A stretch of 64,000 nucleotides of DNA from Paracoccaceae bacterium. GTDB lineage: Bacteria; Pseudomonadota; Alphaproteobacteria; Rhodobacterales; Rhodobacteraceae. The position numbers and the translations under genes were made by a program. The notes under the pieces were generated by a model. It saw nothing but the letters and a program-made list of their open reading frames with translations, did not search any database and was not told where the DNA came from. The stretch covers positions 124,001 through 188,000 of the forward strand of contig JAIXZW010000004.1 in NCBI GenBank assembly GCA_027489375.1, given 5' to 3'. Shown here in pieces: positions 8,967 through 18,038 of this stretch. Each line of letters begins with the position of its first letter. The stretch's first letter is position 1.

Positions 8967-9341
8967 ATGGATTTCCTCAAGCGGCTCGTGACGTGGTGGA
9001 ACGGCCAGACCCTCGGCACCCAGCTTTTCACCGCCCGTCGCGGCGTCAAGGTGGGCGAGGATGCGCAGGGCAACATCTATTACGAAACCCGCGATGCCAA
9101 ACGCCGCTGGGTGATCTTCAACGGCGAGGTCGAGGCAAGCCGCGTCTCCCCCGACTGGCACGGCTGGCTGCACCACACATGGGACGCCCCGCCGACGACA
9201 TCCCCCCTGCCGCACAAGGCCTGGGAAAAGCCGCATCAGGAAAACCTGACCGGCACGATGGCCGCCTATGCCCCCACCGGCTCCATCCGCCGCAGCGAGC
9301 CAGTCGCCCGCAAGGACTACGAGGCGTGGCAGCCGGAATGA
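8967..9341 (+). CDS. NADH:ubiquinone oxidoreductase subunit NDUFA12 family protein
   Basis: A 124-residue homologue of the mitochondrial complex I accessory subunit NDUFA12 (B17.2), found in alphaproteobacteria. Characteristic stretches are [35 protein letters not shown] and [11 protein letters not shown]. The role is assembly or stabilisation of complex I at the cytoplasmic membrane. The upstream in-frame Met at 8946 is rejected because AGAGG precedes the ATG at 8967, where the family N-terminus [12 protein letters not shown] begins. It is followed 10 bp later by the MCE-domain gene. Confidence 0.9.
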   Translation: MDFLKRLVTWWNGQTLGTQLFTARRGVKVGEDAQGNIYYETRDAKRRWVIFNGEVEASRVSPDWHGWLHHTWDAPPTTSPLPHKAWEKPHQENLTGTMAAYAPTGSIRRSEPVARKDYEAWQPE

Positions 9342-9351
9342 GGGCGCTCTG

Positions 9352-9837
9352 ATGGCCGGATCGAAAGCCGAGGTCGCCGCAGGCGCTGCCGTTCTGGCCG
9401 CAGCCGTGGGCTTCCTGTTCTATGCAGGCCAGATCACCGGCGCGGGTCGGGACAGCGCGGGCCAGTATGACCTCCGCGCCTCCTTCCGCTCGGTTGAGGG
9501 CGTGACGGTCGGCACCGATGTCCGACTTGCGGGGGTCAAGGTCGGCACGGTTACGGCGCTCGACCTCAACCCGCAGACCTTCTTCGCCGATGCCACCCTC
9601 TCGGTGCGCGACACGGTCCAGCTTCCCGACGATTCCGCCGCCCTCATCTCTTCCGAAGGTCTGCTTGGCGGCAATTTCGTCGAACTCGTCCCAGGCGGCT
9701 CGCCCGAAAACTACGACGCAGGGGCCGAGATCGAGGATACGCAGGGCGCGGTCTCGGTCATCTCGCTCATGATGAAATTCGCAGGCGGCGGCGACAGTGC
9801 CGAAACCCCCGCCCCTTCGGCGGAGCCGACCCCATGA
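9352..9837 (+). CDS. mlaD: MCE-domain (MlaD-like) lipid transport protein
   Basis: A 161-residue inner-membrane-anchored periplasmic protein. It has an N-terminal membrane helix (AAGAAVLAAAVGFLFYAG) and one MCE domain with VEGVTVGTDVRLAGVKVGTV and EGLLGGNFVELVPGG. MlaD hexamers are the substrate-binding ring of the Mla system that moves phospholipids between membranes; the other mla genes are not in this window. The stop overlaps the next start by 4 bp (ATGA), so translation is coupled. A longer frame opens at 9268 inside the previous gene and is not used. Confidence 0.88.
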   Translation: MAGSKAEVAAGAAVLAAAVGFLFYAGQITGAGRDSAGQYDLRASFRSVEGVTVGTDVRLAGVKVGTVTALDLNPQTFFADATLSVRDTVQLPDDSAALISSEGLLGGNFVELVPGGSPENYDAGAEIEDTQGAVSVISLMMKFAGGGDSAETPAPSAEPTP

Positions 9838-10259
9838 AGACCCTCGCGGCGGTGCTGATCGCCCTGCCGCAACTGGCATGGGCGCAGGATTATGCGGACG
9901 CCGACTCGGGCGTGCTGCGCTGGCTCGACAAGCTGACGGGCGAAACCGCAGACATCGAACTGACACTGGGTCAAGAGGCCGAAAGCGGCCGCCTCACCAT
10001 CCGGCTCGACGCCTGCCGCTACCCCGCCGACAACCCCGCGTCCGATGCCGAAGCGCATCTCACCATCACCGAACAGGGCATCGAAAAGCCCGTGTTCGAC
10101 GGCTGGATGATCGCCTCCTCCCCCGCGCTCTCGGCGCTCGAACACCCGCGCTATGACGTCTGGGTGCTGCGCTGCGTGACGCCCGAACTGCCCCCCGCCG
10201 AAGCCCCCGCCGAAGCTCCTGCCGAAGATCCCGCCACATCCGAAGGCGACGGGCAGTAA
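9834..10259 (+). CDS. DUF2155 domain-containing periplasmic protein
   Basis: A 141-residue protein with a clear signal peptide (MKTLAAVLIALPQLAWA, cleavage after AWA) and a DUF2155 domain (LRWLDKLTGETADIELTLGQ, RLDACRYPADNP, DGWMIASSPALSALEHPRYD). The function is unknown. The last 25 residues are a low-complexity Pro-Ala-Glu repeat (PPAEAPAEAPAEDPAT). This tail is encoded on DNA that also encodes the C-terminus of aat on the other strand; the overlap is 109 bp. Confidence 0.85.
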   Translation: MKTLAAVLIALPQLAWAQDYADADSGVLRWLDKLTGETADIELTLGQEAESGRLTIRLDACRYPADNPASDAEAHLTITEQGIEKPVFDGWMIASSPALSALEHPRYDVWVLRCVTPELPPAEAPAEAPAEDPATSEGDGQ

Positions 10260-10852
10260 CCTTCCGGCGCAAAGACCCCGCGCCTCTCCAGCGCCTCGGC
10301 CAGCCGCCGCCGGTATTCGCCCCGCGTGATCTCGACCGCGCCAAGGCTCGCCAGATGCGGCGTCAGGAATTGCGTGTCGAACAGCGCAAATCCCCCCGCC
10401 CGCAGACGGTGCACCGCATAGGCCAGCGCCACCTTCGACGCATCCGTGCGGCGCGAGAACATGCTCTCGCCAAAGAACGCCGCCCCCAGCGTCACCCCGT
10501 AAACCCCGCCGACCAGCGCCTCCCCCTCCCAGACCTCCACCGAATGGGCGAAACCGGCGGCAAAGAGCGCGTCATAAAGCGCGAAGATCTCGCCGTTGAT
10601 CCACGTCTCCTCCCGCGCCGCACAGCCCGCCACCACGCCCGCGAAATCCGTATCCACCCGCACCTCCCAGCCGCAGGTCAGGATACGCCGCCGCAAACTG
10701 CGCGAGATATGGAACCCCTCCAGCGGAAACACCCCCCGCCGCCGCGGATCAATCCAGTGGATTTCCGCATCGTCCCGCCCCTCGGCCATCGGAAAGATCC
10801 CCGCCGCATAGCCGCGAAGCAACAATTCCGGCGTGATCTGGGGGTCTGACAT
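10151..10852 (-). CDS. aat: Leucyl/phenylalanyl-tRNA--protein transferase Aat
   Basis: Aat adds Leu or Phe from charged tRNA to N-terminal Arg or Lys of proteins, marking them for ClpS/ClpAP under the N-end rule. The sequence has LLLRGYAAGIFPMAEGRDD, the WIDPRRRGVFPLEGFHISRS block and GGVYGVTLGAAFFGESMFS, all hallmarks of the family. The start at MSDPQITPELL was chosen over an upstream Met at 10966. The normal domain ends near GVFAPEGYCPSP. A Ser-Gly-Ala tail follows (GSSAGASAGASAGGSSG) that is simply the antisense of the DUF2155 Pro-Ala-Glu repeat. Confidence 0.92.
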   Translation of the reverse strand: MSDPQITPELLLRGYAAGIFPMAEGRDDAEIHWIDPRRRGVFPLEGFHISRSLRRRILTCGWEVRVDTDFAGVVAGCAAREETWINGEIFALYDALFAAGFAHSVEVWEGEALVGGVYGVTLGAAFFGESMFSRRTDASKVALAYAVHRLRAGGFALFDTQFLTPHLASLGAVEITRGEYRRRLAEALERRGVFAPEGYCPSPSDVAGSSAGASAGASAGGSSGVTQRSTQTS

Positions 10853-10931
10853 GGCGGGCCTTCGACGCACCGCTGGGGCGCAGATGCCGAAGATTACGCC
10901 CGCAGGGCCAAAGGGTTCAAGGCCCGCCATA

Positions 10932-10960
10932 GCAAAAGGGCGGACCCATAGGCCCGCCCC
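10932..10960 (-). terminator. Intrinsic terminator downstream of clpX
   Basis: On the minus strand, GGGCGG and CCGCCC arms (10954-10959 and 10938-10943) enclose a short loop and are followed by CTTTTGCT. It lies about 25 bp after the clpX stop, between clpX and aat. Confidence 0.65.
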
Positions 10961-10983
10961 CTGCAATTCCCTGACCCCAAGGG

Positions 10984-12252
<1,269 letters not shown>

Positions 12253-12346
12253 CGTTTTCCTCTGCGTCCGCGAACCCGCAGGTCCGCTTTCAGGATCGTT
12301 ACAGCGGAAAGTCTAGGCCAAGCCCTTCCCCCCCACAATGCCAAAT

Positions 12347-12377
12347 CGCCCCCCGCCGAACCGGTCGGCGGGGGGCG
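12347..12377 (-). terminator. Intrinsic terminator of clpP
   Basis: A perfect 13-bp stem pairs CGCCCCCCGCCGA (12347-12359) with TCGGCGGGGGGCG (12365-12377) around an ACCGG loop. It starts 5 bp after the clpP stop. The downstream T tract is weak (ATTTGG on the minus strand), so read-through into clpX is possible. Confidence 0.75.
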
Positions 12378-12382
12378 GTTTC

Positions 12383-13015
12383 TTACTTCGACGTATCGTC
12401 CGCCTTGCCGCGGCTTTCGACGATCTCGTCGATCAGACCCCATGCCTTGGCATCTTCCGCCGACATGAAATTGTCCCGCTCCAGCGCGGCTTCCACGGTG
12501 GCAAGGTCGTTGCCCGTGTGCTTGACGTAAATCTCGTTCAACCGGCGCTTCAGCTTTTCGGTTTCGCGGGCGTGGATCATGATATCCGTCGCTTGCCCCT
12601 GATAGCCGCCCGACGGCTGGTGGACCATGACGCGGCTGTTGGGAAGGCTGAACCGCATCCCCTTTTCGCCCGCCGTCAGCAGAAGCGACCCCATCGAAGC
12701 CGCCTGCCCGATCACCAGCGTGGAAACCTTGGGTTTGATGTATTGCATCGTGTCATAGATCGACAGACCCGACGTCACCACGCCACCGGGCGAGTTGATG
12801 TACATGCTGATTTCCTTGGACGGGTTTTCCGCTTCAAGGAACAGAAGCTGCGCGCAGATCAGCGAGGACATGCCGTCATGCACGGGGCCGGACATGAAGA
12901 TGATCCGCTCCTTCAGCATCCGGCTGAAGATGTCATAGGCGCGTTCCCCGCGGCTCGTCTGTTCGACGACCATCGGGACGAGGGTGTTCATGTAGTGATC
13001 AACAGGATCGCGCAT
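12383..13015 (-). CDS. clpP: ATP-dependent Clp protease proteolytic subunit ClpP
   Basis: A 210-residue serine peptidase that assembles as a 14-mer with ClpX. The catalytic Ser is in [11 protein letters not shown] and the His in [10 protein letters not shown]; the region of the Asp is [20 protein letters not shown]. The Met at 13096 is in frame, but [20 protein letters not shown] is the family N-terminus and GGAGCGAG precedes this ATG. No processing propeptide is obvious beyond about 10 residues. Confidence 0.96.
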   Translation of the reverse strand: MRDPVDHYMNTLVPMVVEQTSRGERAYDIFSRMLKERIIFMSGPVHDGMSSLICAQLLFLEAENPSKEISMYINSPGGVVTSGLSIYDTMQYIKPKVSTLVIGQAASMGSLLLTAGEKGMRFSLPNSRVMVHQPSGGYQGQATDIMIHARETEKLKRRLNEIYVKHTGNDLATVEAALERDNFMSAEDAKAWGLIDEIVESRGKADDTSK

Positions 13016-13310
13016 CTCGCTCCGGCCTCTTTCTGGGTATGACGTCACCTTGGTAGGGTGAGTCTTAGTGGTGGTCGCGGGGGGCTGCAAGGGCACCCCC
13101 CTTTTTCGTGTTCCGGCACGGGCAGGACTTCATGCCCCTGAACGGCAGGCTCGCGCCAAGATTAAGCGCCAAGAATGAAGAAAGCATTGGCACGGCCAAA
13201 GATGAAGGCCGCAGTAACCCTTCGCGCAAAAGCGTGCATCACCTGTGCATTCCGGCTGCTTTCAGCGCATTTACGAAACAGGGCTTTTCCTTAACGATTC
13301 CAGCGGCTTC
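13016..13310. other. Intergenic region upstream of clpP
   Basis: This stretch carries no gene I can support. It should hold the clpP promoter near 13020-13100. The rest, up to the stop of the phosphatidyltransferase gene at 13311, shows no recognisable RNA, repeat or terminator. Confidence 0.5.
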
Positions 13311-13937
13311 CTATTCCGCCCCGCCGCGGCCCCCGAACACCCCCAAGGCCAGCCGGACCCGCGCCCCCGCCGTCACCAGACACAAGGCGCCGAAGCCGGT
13401 GGCCAGCGGCACGAAGGCTTCGGGCCAAAGACAGAGCAGCGCGAAAAGACCGATCGTCTCGGTCCCCTCCAGCAATCCGGCGGTGAAATAAAGCGACTTC
13501 TCGCCCCGCGACACTGTCTCCATCCCCCGCTTCCCGGCCAGCACCGCATAGCCCAGAAAGGTGGCCCCGTTGATGTAGAACGTTGCCAGCAGGAACGCCC
13601 CCGCCGCCCCGTTCAGCACCGGATCGCGCAGCACAAAGGCCAAGGGGACAGCGGCGTAAAAGGCGAAATCCGCAACGATATCAAGGTATCCGCCGAAATC
13701 CGTCTTGCCCCGCACCCGCGCCACGGCCCCGTCCAACCCGTCCAGCACACGGCTTGTCAGCACCAGCGCCAGCGCCACCCACCACGGCCCCGCCACGGCG
13801 ATCACCCCCGCCCCCGCCAGCCCCACTGCCAGCCCTGCCAGCGTCACCGCGTTGGCCGTGGCCCCCTTGCCCGCCAGCCAGCGCCCCGCCGCATTCACCG
13901 GCGGGTCGATCACCCGCCGCATCACCCCGTCCAGCAT
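13311..13937 (-). CDS. CDP-alcohol phosphatidyltransferase family protein
   Basis: A 208-residue inner-membrane enzyme that transfers a phosphatidyl group from a CDP-activated lipid to an alcohol during phospholipid synthesis. The diagnostic motif D-G-x2-[A/D]-G-x-x-A-R-x8-G-x3-D-x3-D is visible at about residues 66-90: DGLDGAVARVRGKTDFG, then YLDIVADF. Five or six hydrophobic helices surround it. The alcohol acceptor cannot be told from sequence. It is divergent from the ABC importer operon, about 100 bp away. Confidence 0.85.
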   Translation of the reverse strand: MLDGVMRRVIDPPVNAAGRWLAGKGATANAVTLAGLAVGLAGAGVIAVAGPWWVALALVLTSRVLDGLDGAVARVRGKTDFGGYLDIVADFAFYAAVPLAFVLRDPVLNGAAGAFLLATFYINGATFLGYAVLAGKRGMETVSRGEKSLYFTAGLLEGTETIGLFALLCLWPEAFVPLATGFGALCLVTAGARVRLALGVFGGRGGAE

Positions 13938-14035
13938 GCTTCACCTTTCCGTAGCCCCCGCCACTTCGCTGTTGCCACACCCGCCTTGCCTTGCATATCC
14001 AAGCCACCAGACCTCGATGGAAAAGGAAAGACCCC

Positions 14036-15247
14036 GTGCAAAGACGCGACTTCGGACGGCTCCTCGCGGGCCTTGCCCTGACCCCCGCCTTGGCCGGAAA
14101 AACCTTTGCCGCCGAATGGGATAGCATCCTTGCCGCCGCCCGTGGCCAGACCGTCTACTGGCACGCCTGGGGAGGCGATCCCAAGATCAACGCCTTCATC
14201 GCATGGGTCGGCGAACAGGCGCAGGACCGCTACGGCGTGACCCTCGAACAGGTCAAACTCGCCGCCACCACCGAAGCCGTCGCCCGCGTCCAGTCCGAAC
14301 AGGCCGCAGGCCAGACCACGGGCGGCGCGGTCGACCTCATCTGGATCAACGGCGAGAATTTCGCCGCCATGAAATCCGCAGGCCTCCTCTTCGGACCCTT
14401 CGCCGAAAGCCTGCCCAACTGGCCGCTGGTCGACACCACGGGCAAACCCGCCACCGTGACCGACTTCACCCTGCCGACCGATGGCTTCGAATCCCCTTGG
14501 GCGATGGCCCAACTCGTCTTCGAATACGACAGCGTATCGGTGAAGGAACCGCCGCAAACCCTTGACGCACTTGGGGAATGGATCGTCGCCAATCCGGGCC
14601 GCTTTACCTATCCGCAGCCGCCCGACTACCTTGGCACGACCTTCCTGAAACAGGTGCTCTACGGCACGATCCCCGACCCCGCCCTGCTGCAAAAGCCGGT
14701 GGAGGATGCCACTTATACCGATCTCACCGCCCCGCTCTGGGCCTTTCTCGACCGCATCCACCCCGCCCTTTGGCGGCAGGGCCGCGCCTTTCCGGCCAAC
14801 GAACCCGCCCTCGGCCAACTCCTCGCCGACGGTGAAATCCTGATTTCCTTCGCCTTCAACCCCGGCCGCGCCAGCGCCGAGATTGCCGCCGGAAACCTGA
14901 CCGACACGATCCGCACCTTCACCCTGCAGGGCGGCACCATCGGCAACGCCTCTTTCGTCGCCATCCCCTTCAACGCCGCCCACCGCGAAGGCGCTCAGGT
15001 CATCGCCAACCTCCTCCTCGACCCCGAGGTGCAGGCCCGCGCCCAAGACCCCGCCATCCTCGGCTTCCAGACCGTCCTGAACCTGCAAGCCCTTGCACCC
15101 GCGGATAAATCCCGCTTCGACGCGCTCGACCTCGGAGTCGCCACCCTGCCGCCCGACCGGCTTGGCCCCGTGCTGCTCGAACCCCATGCAAGCTGGATGA
15201 CGCGGCTTTCCGACGATTGGGTGAAACGCTTCGGGGTGGCCGAGTGA
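14036..15247 (+). CDS. ABC transporter substrate-binding protein, YnjB-like
   Basis: A 403-residue periplasmic binding protein of the extracellular solute-binding class. The N-terminus MQRRDFGRLLAGLALTPALA carries an RRxF twin-arginine motif and a hydrophobic core, suggesting Tat export. The mature part opens AEWDSILAAARGQTVYWHAWGGDP, resembling E. coli YnjB. The gene begins with GTG behind AGGAAAG; an upstream ATG at 13991 has no such site. The stop overlaps the permease start (GTGA). The substrate is unknown; YnjBCD-type and iron/thiamine importers are relatives. Confidence 0.85.
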   Translation: MQRRDFGRLLAGLALTPALAGKTFAAEWDSILAAARGQTVYWHAWGGDPKINAFIAWVGEQAQDRYGVTLEQVKLAATTEAVARVQSEQAAGQTTGGAVDLIWINGENFAAMKSAGLLFGPFAESLPNWPLVDTTGKPATVTDFTLPTDGFESPWAMAQLVFEYDSVSVKEPPQTLDALGEWIVANPGRFTYPQPPDYLGTTFLKQVLYGTIPDPALLQKPVEDATYTDLTAPLWAFLDRIHPALWRQGRAFPANEPALGQLLADGEILISFAFNPGRASAEIAAGNLTDTIRTFTLQGGTIGNASFVAIPFNAAHREGAQVIANLLLDPEVQARAQDPAILGFQTVLNLQALAPADKSRFDALDLGVATLPPDRLGPVLLEPHASWMTRLSDDWVKRFGVAE

Positions 15248-16899
15248 TCCTGCGCGCCCTGCCACGCCTGACGCTCGCCCTCATGGCGGGTCCGGTGCTG
15301 GCGGGGCTGGCGGGGACGGCCTACCCCGCGCTCCGCGACGGGGCGCGGGCTTTCCGCGACCTTGCCGCATGGACGGGCCTGCCCCGCGCCGCCGCCCTGT
15401 CGCTTGGCACGGGCCTCGCCTCGACCGCTCTTTCGTTGTTCCTCTGCACGCTCGTTCTCGCCGCTCTTCACGGCACGCCGACCTTTGCCCGCATCCGCAG
15501 CCTGCTCGCCCCGCTCCTCGCGGTTCCCCATGCCGCCGCAGCGCTCGGAATCGCCTTTCTCATCGCCCCGTCGGGCTGGATCGCCCGCGCCCTCTCGCCT
15601 TGGGCAACGGGCTGGACCGCGCCGCCCGACCTTTTGATCCTGAACGATCCCTATGGCCTCTCGCTCACCCTTGGCCTCGTGGCGAAAGAGGTGCCTTTTC
15701 TGCTGCTTATGGCGCTGTCTTCGATCAACCAGACCGACCCGGACCGTCGCCTGACAACCGCCGCAACGCTTGGTTACGGACGGGTCGCGGCCTTCGTACT
15801 CACGGTTTTTCCGACGCTTTATCCGCTGATCCGCTTGCCGGTCTATGCCGTGCTCGCCTATGCGATGACCGTGGTGGACATGGCGCTGATCCTCGGGCCG
15901 ACCCTGCCCCCGACCCTGTCGCAACAGATCGCCGCATGGCAAATGGCTCCAAGCCTGACCAAGCAGGGCACCGCAGCCGCCGGCGCGATCCTGCAACTCG
16001 GCCTCGTCCTCGTGGCCCTCGCCCTCTGGCGCGCGGTCGAGGTCGGCGCGCGCCGCTTCCTGACCCGTCAAGCCGCACTCGGCCACCGCGCCGCAGGGGC
16101 GGACCTGCCCTCGCGCCTTTTGGCCCTCCTTGCCGCAGGCACCCTCGGCTTCGGCCTTTTCGCCGGTCTTGCGGCCCTTGCCCTCTGGTCCGTCGCCGCG
16201 GACTGGCGTTTTCCCGAGGCTTTCCCGCACGGCATCTCGCTCTCGGCATGGGCCATAGCTTCGCCCGACCTCTTGCCTGCGACGGCACTCACCCTCGGCA
16301 TTGCGCTTGCCGCAACCTTCGCCGCCGCCATGCTCACCCTCGCCTGTCTCGAGGCCGAGACCCGCTTCGGCCTCACAGCCACGCCCCGCGCCATGCTGCT
16401 GCTGTACCTGCCGCTGCTCGTACCGCAGATCGTCTTCCTTCCCGGCCTGCAAACCCTTGCCCTCACGATGCAAATTCAGGGAACATGGCCCGCCGTCGCG
16501 GCCGTGCATCTGGTCTTCGTGCTGCCTTACGTCTTTCTCTCGCTGGCCCCCGCCTACCGCACCCTCGACCCGCGCTATGCCACAACCGCCCGCGCGCTCG
16601 GCGCGACCGAGGCGAGGGTTTTCTGGCGTCTCCGACTGCCGCTCTTGCTGGCACCCGTCCTGACCGCAAGCGCCGTCGGCATGGCCGTCTCCATCGGGCA
16701 ATACCTGCCGACCCTGCTTGTCGGCGGGGGTCGCGTCACGACCCTCACGACCGAAGCGGTGGCCCTTTCCTCAGGCGGCAACCGCCGTGTGATCGGCACC
16801 TTCGCGCTGTTGCAACTGCTGCTGCCCGCGCTTTGCTTCTGGCTTGCCATCGCCTTGCCGCGCATGGTCTGGCGGAACCGCAGGGGAATGCAGACGTGA
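15244..16899 (+). CDS. ABC transporter permease, duplicated (YnjC-like)
   Basis: A 551-residue inner-membrane permease that contains two tandem permease domains in one chain, as in FbpB, ThiP and YnjC. The first spans roughly residues 50-280 and the second 300-545. Each has an EAA-type loop: AATLGYGRVAAFVLTVFPTL in the first half and ARALGATEARVFWRLRLPLL in the second. The GTG start overlaps the binding-protein stop, and the GTGA at the end overlaps the ATPase start, so all three genes are translationally coupled. Confidence 0.88.
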   Translation: MILRALPRLTLALMAGPVLAGLAGTAYPALRDGARAFRDLAAWTGLPRAAALSLGTGLASTALSLFLCTLVLAALHGTPTFARIRSLLAPLLAVPHAAAALGIAFLIAPSGWIARALSPWATGWTAPPDLLILNDPYGLSLTLGLVAKEVPFLLLMALSSINQTDPDRRLTTAATLGYGRVAAFVLTVFPTLYPLIRLPVYAVLAYAMTVVDMALILGPTLPPTLSQQIAAWQMAPSLTKQGTAAAGAILQLGLVLVALALWRAVEVGARRFLTRQAALGHRAAGADLPSRLLALLAAGTLGFGLFAGLAALALWSVAADWRFPEAFPHGISLSAWAIASPDLLPATALTLGIALAATFAAAMLTLACLEAETRFGLTATPRAMLLLYLPLLVPQIVFLPGLQTLALTMQIQGTWPAVAAVHLVFVLPYVFLSLAPAYRTLDPRYATTARALGATEARVFWRLRLPLLLAPVLTASAVGMAVSIGQYLPTLLVGGGRVTTLTTEAVALSSGGNRRVIGTFALLQLLLPALCFWLAIALPRMVWRNRRGMQT

Positions 16900-17528
16900 C
16901 GCTGGTCCTTGAAAACCTGACCGTCGATCACGGCGACCGCCGCCTCGTCTCGCTTGACCTGAGGATCGAAGGCGGTGAGATCACCACACTCATGGCCCCT
17001 TCGGGCAGCGGGAAATCCACCGCGCTCAACGCCATCATCGGCACCTTGCCGCAGGGCTTCGCCCGATCCGGCCGCGTCCTGCTGAACGGGCGCGACCTGA
17101 CCCGCCTGCCGACCCGACTGCGTCGCATCGGCCTTCTTTTTCAGGACGATCTGCTGTTTCCGCACCTGTCCGTCGGGGGCAATCTCGGCTTCGCGCTTCC
17201 CTCCGGTCCCGACCGCACGAAGCGGATCGCGGCCGCTCTCGCCTCCGTCGGGCTAGACGGATACGCGCCCCGCGATCCTGCGACCCTGTCGGGGGGCGAG
17301 CGCGCCCGCGTTGCCCTGCTGCGCTGCCTTCTTGCCGAACCCGAAGCGCTCCTGCTCGACGAACCTTTCTCCCGCCTCGACGCCGCCCTGCGCGACCGCA
17401 CGCGCAGCCTTGTCTTCGACCGTGCCCGAAACCTCGGCCTTCCCGTCCTGCTCGTCACCCATGACGCGCAGGACGCGGATGCCGCTGGCGGGCCGGTCCT
17501 TACCCCCCTGGGCCTTCCTGCCCGATAG
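16896..17528 (+). CDS. ABC transporter ATP-binding protein, YnjD-like
   Basis: A 210-residue ABC ATPase that powers the preceding importer. It shows Walker A APSGSGKST, Q-loop LLFQDDLLFPHLSV, signature LSGGERARVALLRCLL, Walker B ALLLDEPFSRLD and the H-loop VTHDAQDA. It begins at the GTG overlapping the permease stop. The short length is that of YnjD, with no C-terminal regulatory domain. Another, overlapping frame is open across this gene and the permease, but it carries no motif. Confidence 0.9.
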   Translation: MTLVLENLTVDHGDRRLVSLDLRIEGGEITTLMAPSGSGKSTALNAIIGTLPQGFARSGRVLLNGRDLTRLPTRLRRIGLLFQDDLLFPHLSVGGNLGFALPSGPDRTKRIAAALASVGLDGYAPRDPATLSGGERARVALLRCLLAEPEALLLDEPFSRLDAALRDRTRSLVFDRARNLGLPVLLVTHDAQDADAAGGPVLTPLGLPAR

Positions 17529-17546
17529 CCCGATGAAAGGTGCCCC

Positions 17547-18038
17547 GTGCGTCCCTTGTCCCTTGTTTCCGCCGCCCTCGCCGCCGCCCTCGCCCTCGCC
17601 CTCATGCCAGCCGCCGCGATGGCCGCACCCTGCCGCGAACCGGCCAATGCCCAAGCCATGCGGGCCGAGGTCATCGCCCTCGCCAATCACCAGCGCAAGA
17701 CCAAGGGGCTGGCCCCGCTGGCGGAAGATCCGGCCCTCTCCCGCGCGGCCCAAGCCCATGCCTGCGACAACGCCGCCGTCCAAAGGATGAGCCATCAGGG
17801 CAGCGACGGCTCATCCTTGCCAAAAAGGATGAGCCGCGAAGGCTATGCCTTTCGGGAAGCAGCAGAAAACGTCGCCGCCGGTTTCTTTGACGCACCCTCG
17901 GTCATGTCCGGCTGGATGCAGTCGAAAGGCCACCGCAAGAACATCCTCGGCCGGAACCTGCGCGACATCGGCATCGGCGTTGCAGTCGGGCAGGATGGTC
18001 AGGTCTACTGGACGATGGACCTTGGCCGCGCAGACTGA
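17547..18038 (+). CDS. CAP/SCP-domain secreted protein
   Basis: A 163-residue exported protein with a signal peptide (Ala/Leu-rich, ending PAAAMAAP) and a CAP domain of the cysteine-rich secretory / allergen V5 / PR-1 superfamily. Conserved blocks are the His of DNAAVQRMSHQGSDG, the Glu of EAAENVAAGF, GWMQSKGHRKNIL and DIGIGVAVGQDGQVYW. Bacterial members are thought to bind or modify cell-wall or lipid ligands, but the function is not known. It starts with GTG after GAAAGG, 18 bp downstream of the ABC ATPase gene, and may be read from the same promoter. Confidence 0.87.
   Translation: MRPLSLVSAALAAALALALMPAAAMAAPCREPANAQAMRAEVIALANHQRKTKGLAPLAEDPALSRAAQAHACDNAAVQRMSHQGSDGSSLPKRMSREGYAFREAAENVAAGFFDAPSVMSGWMQSKGHRKNILGRNLRDIGIGVAVGQDGQVYWTMDLGRAD

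Noticed and set aside
14995..16701. 568-codon minus-strand frame
   Set aside because: Gly/Glu/Arg-rich antisense of the ABC permease; no family features.
15369..17528. 719-codon plus-strand frame running across the permease into the ABC ATPase
   Set aside because: Only its last 210 codons, from the GTG at 16896, encode a protein (the ATPase). The rest is an out-of-frame reading of the permease gene.
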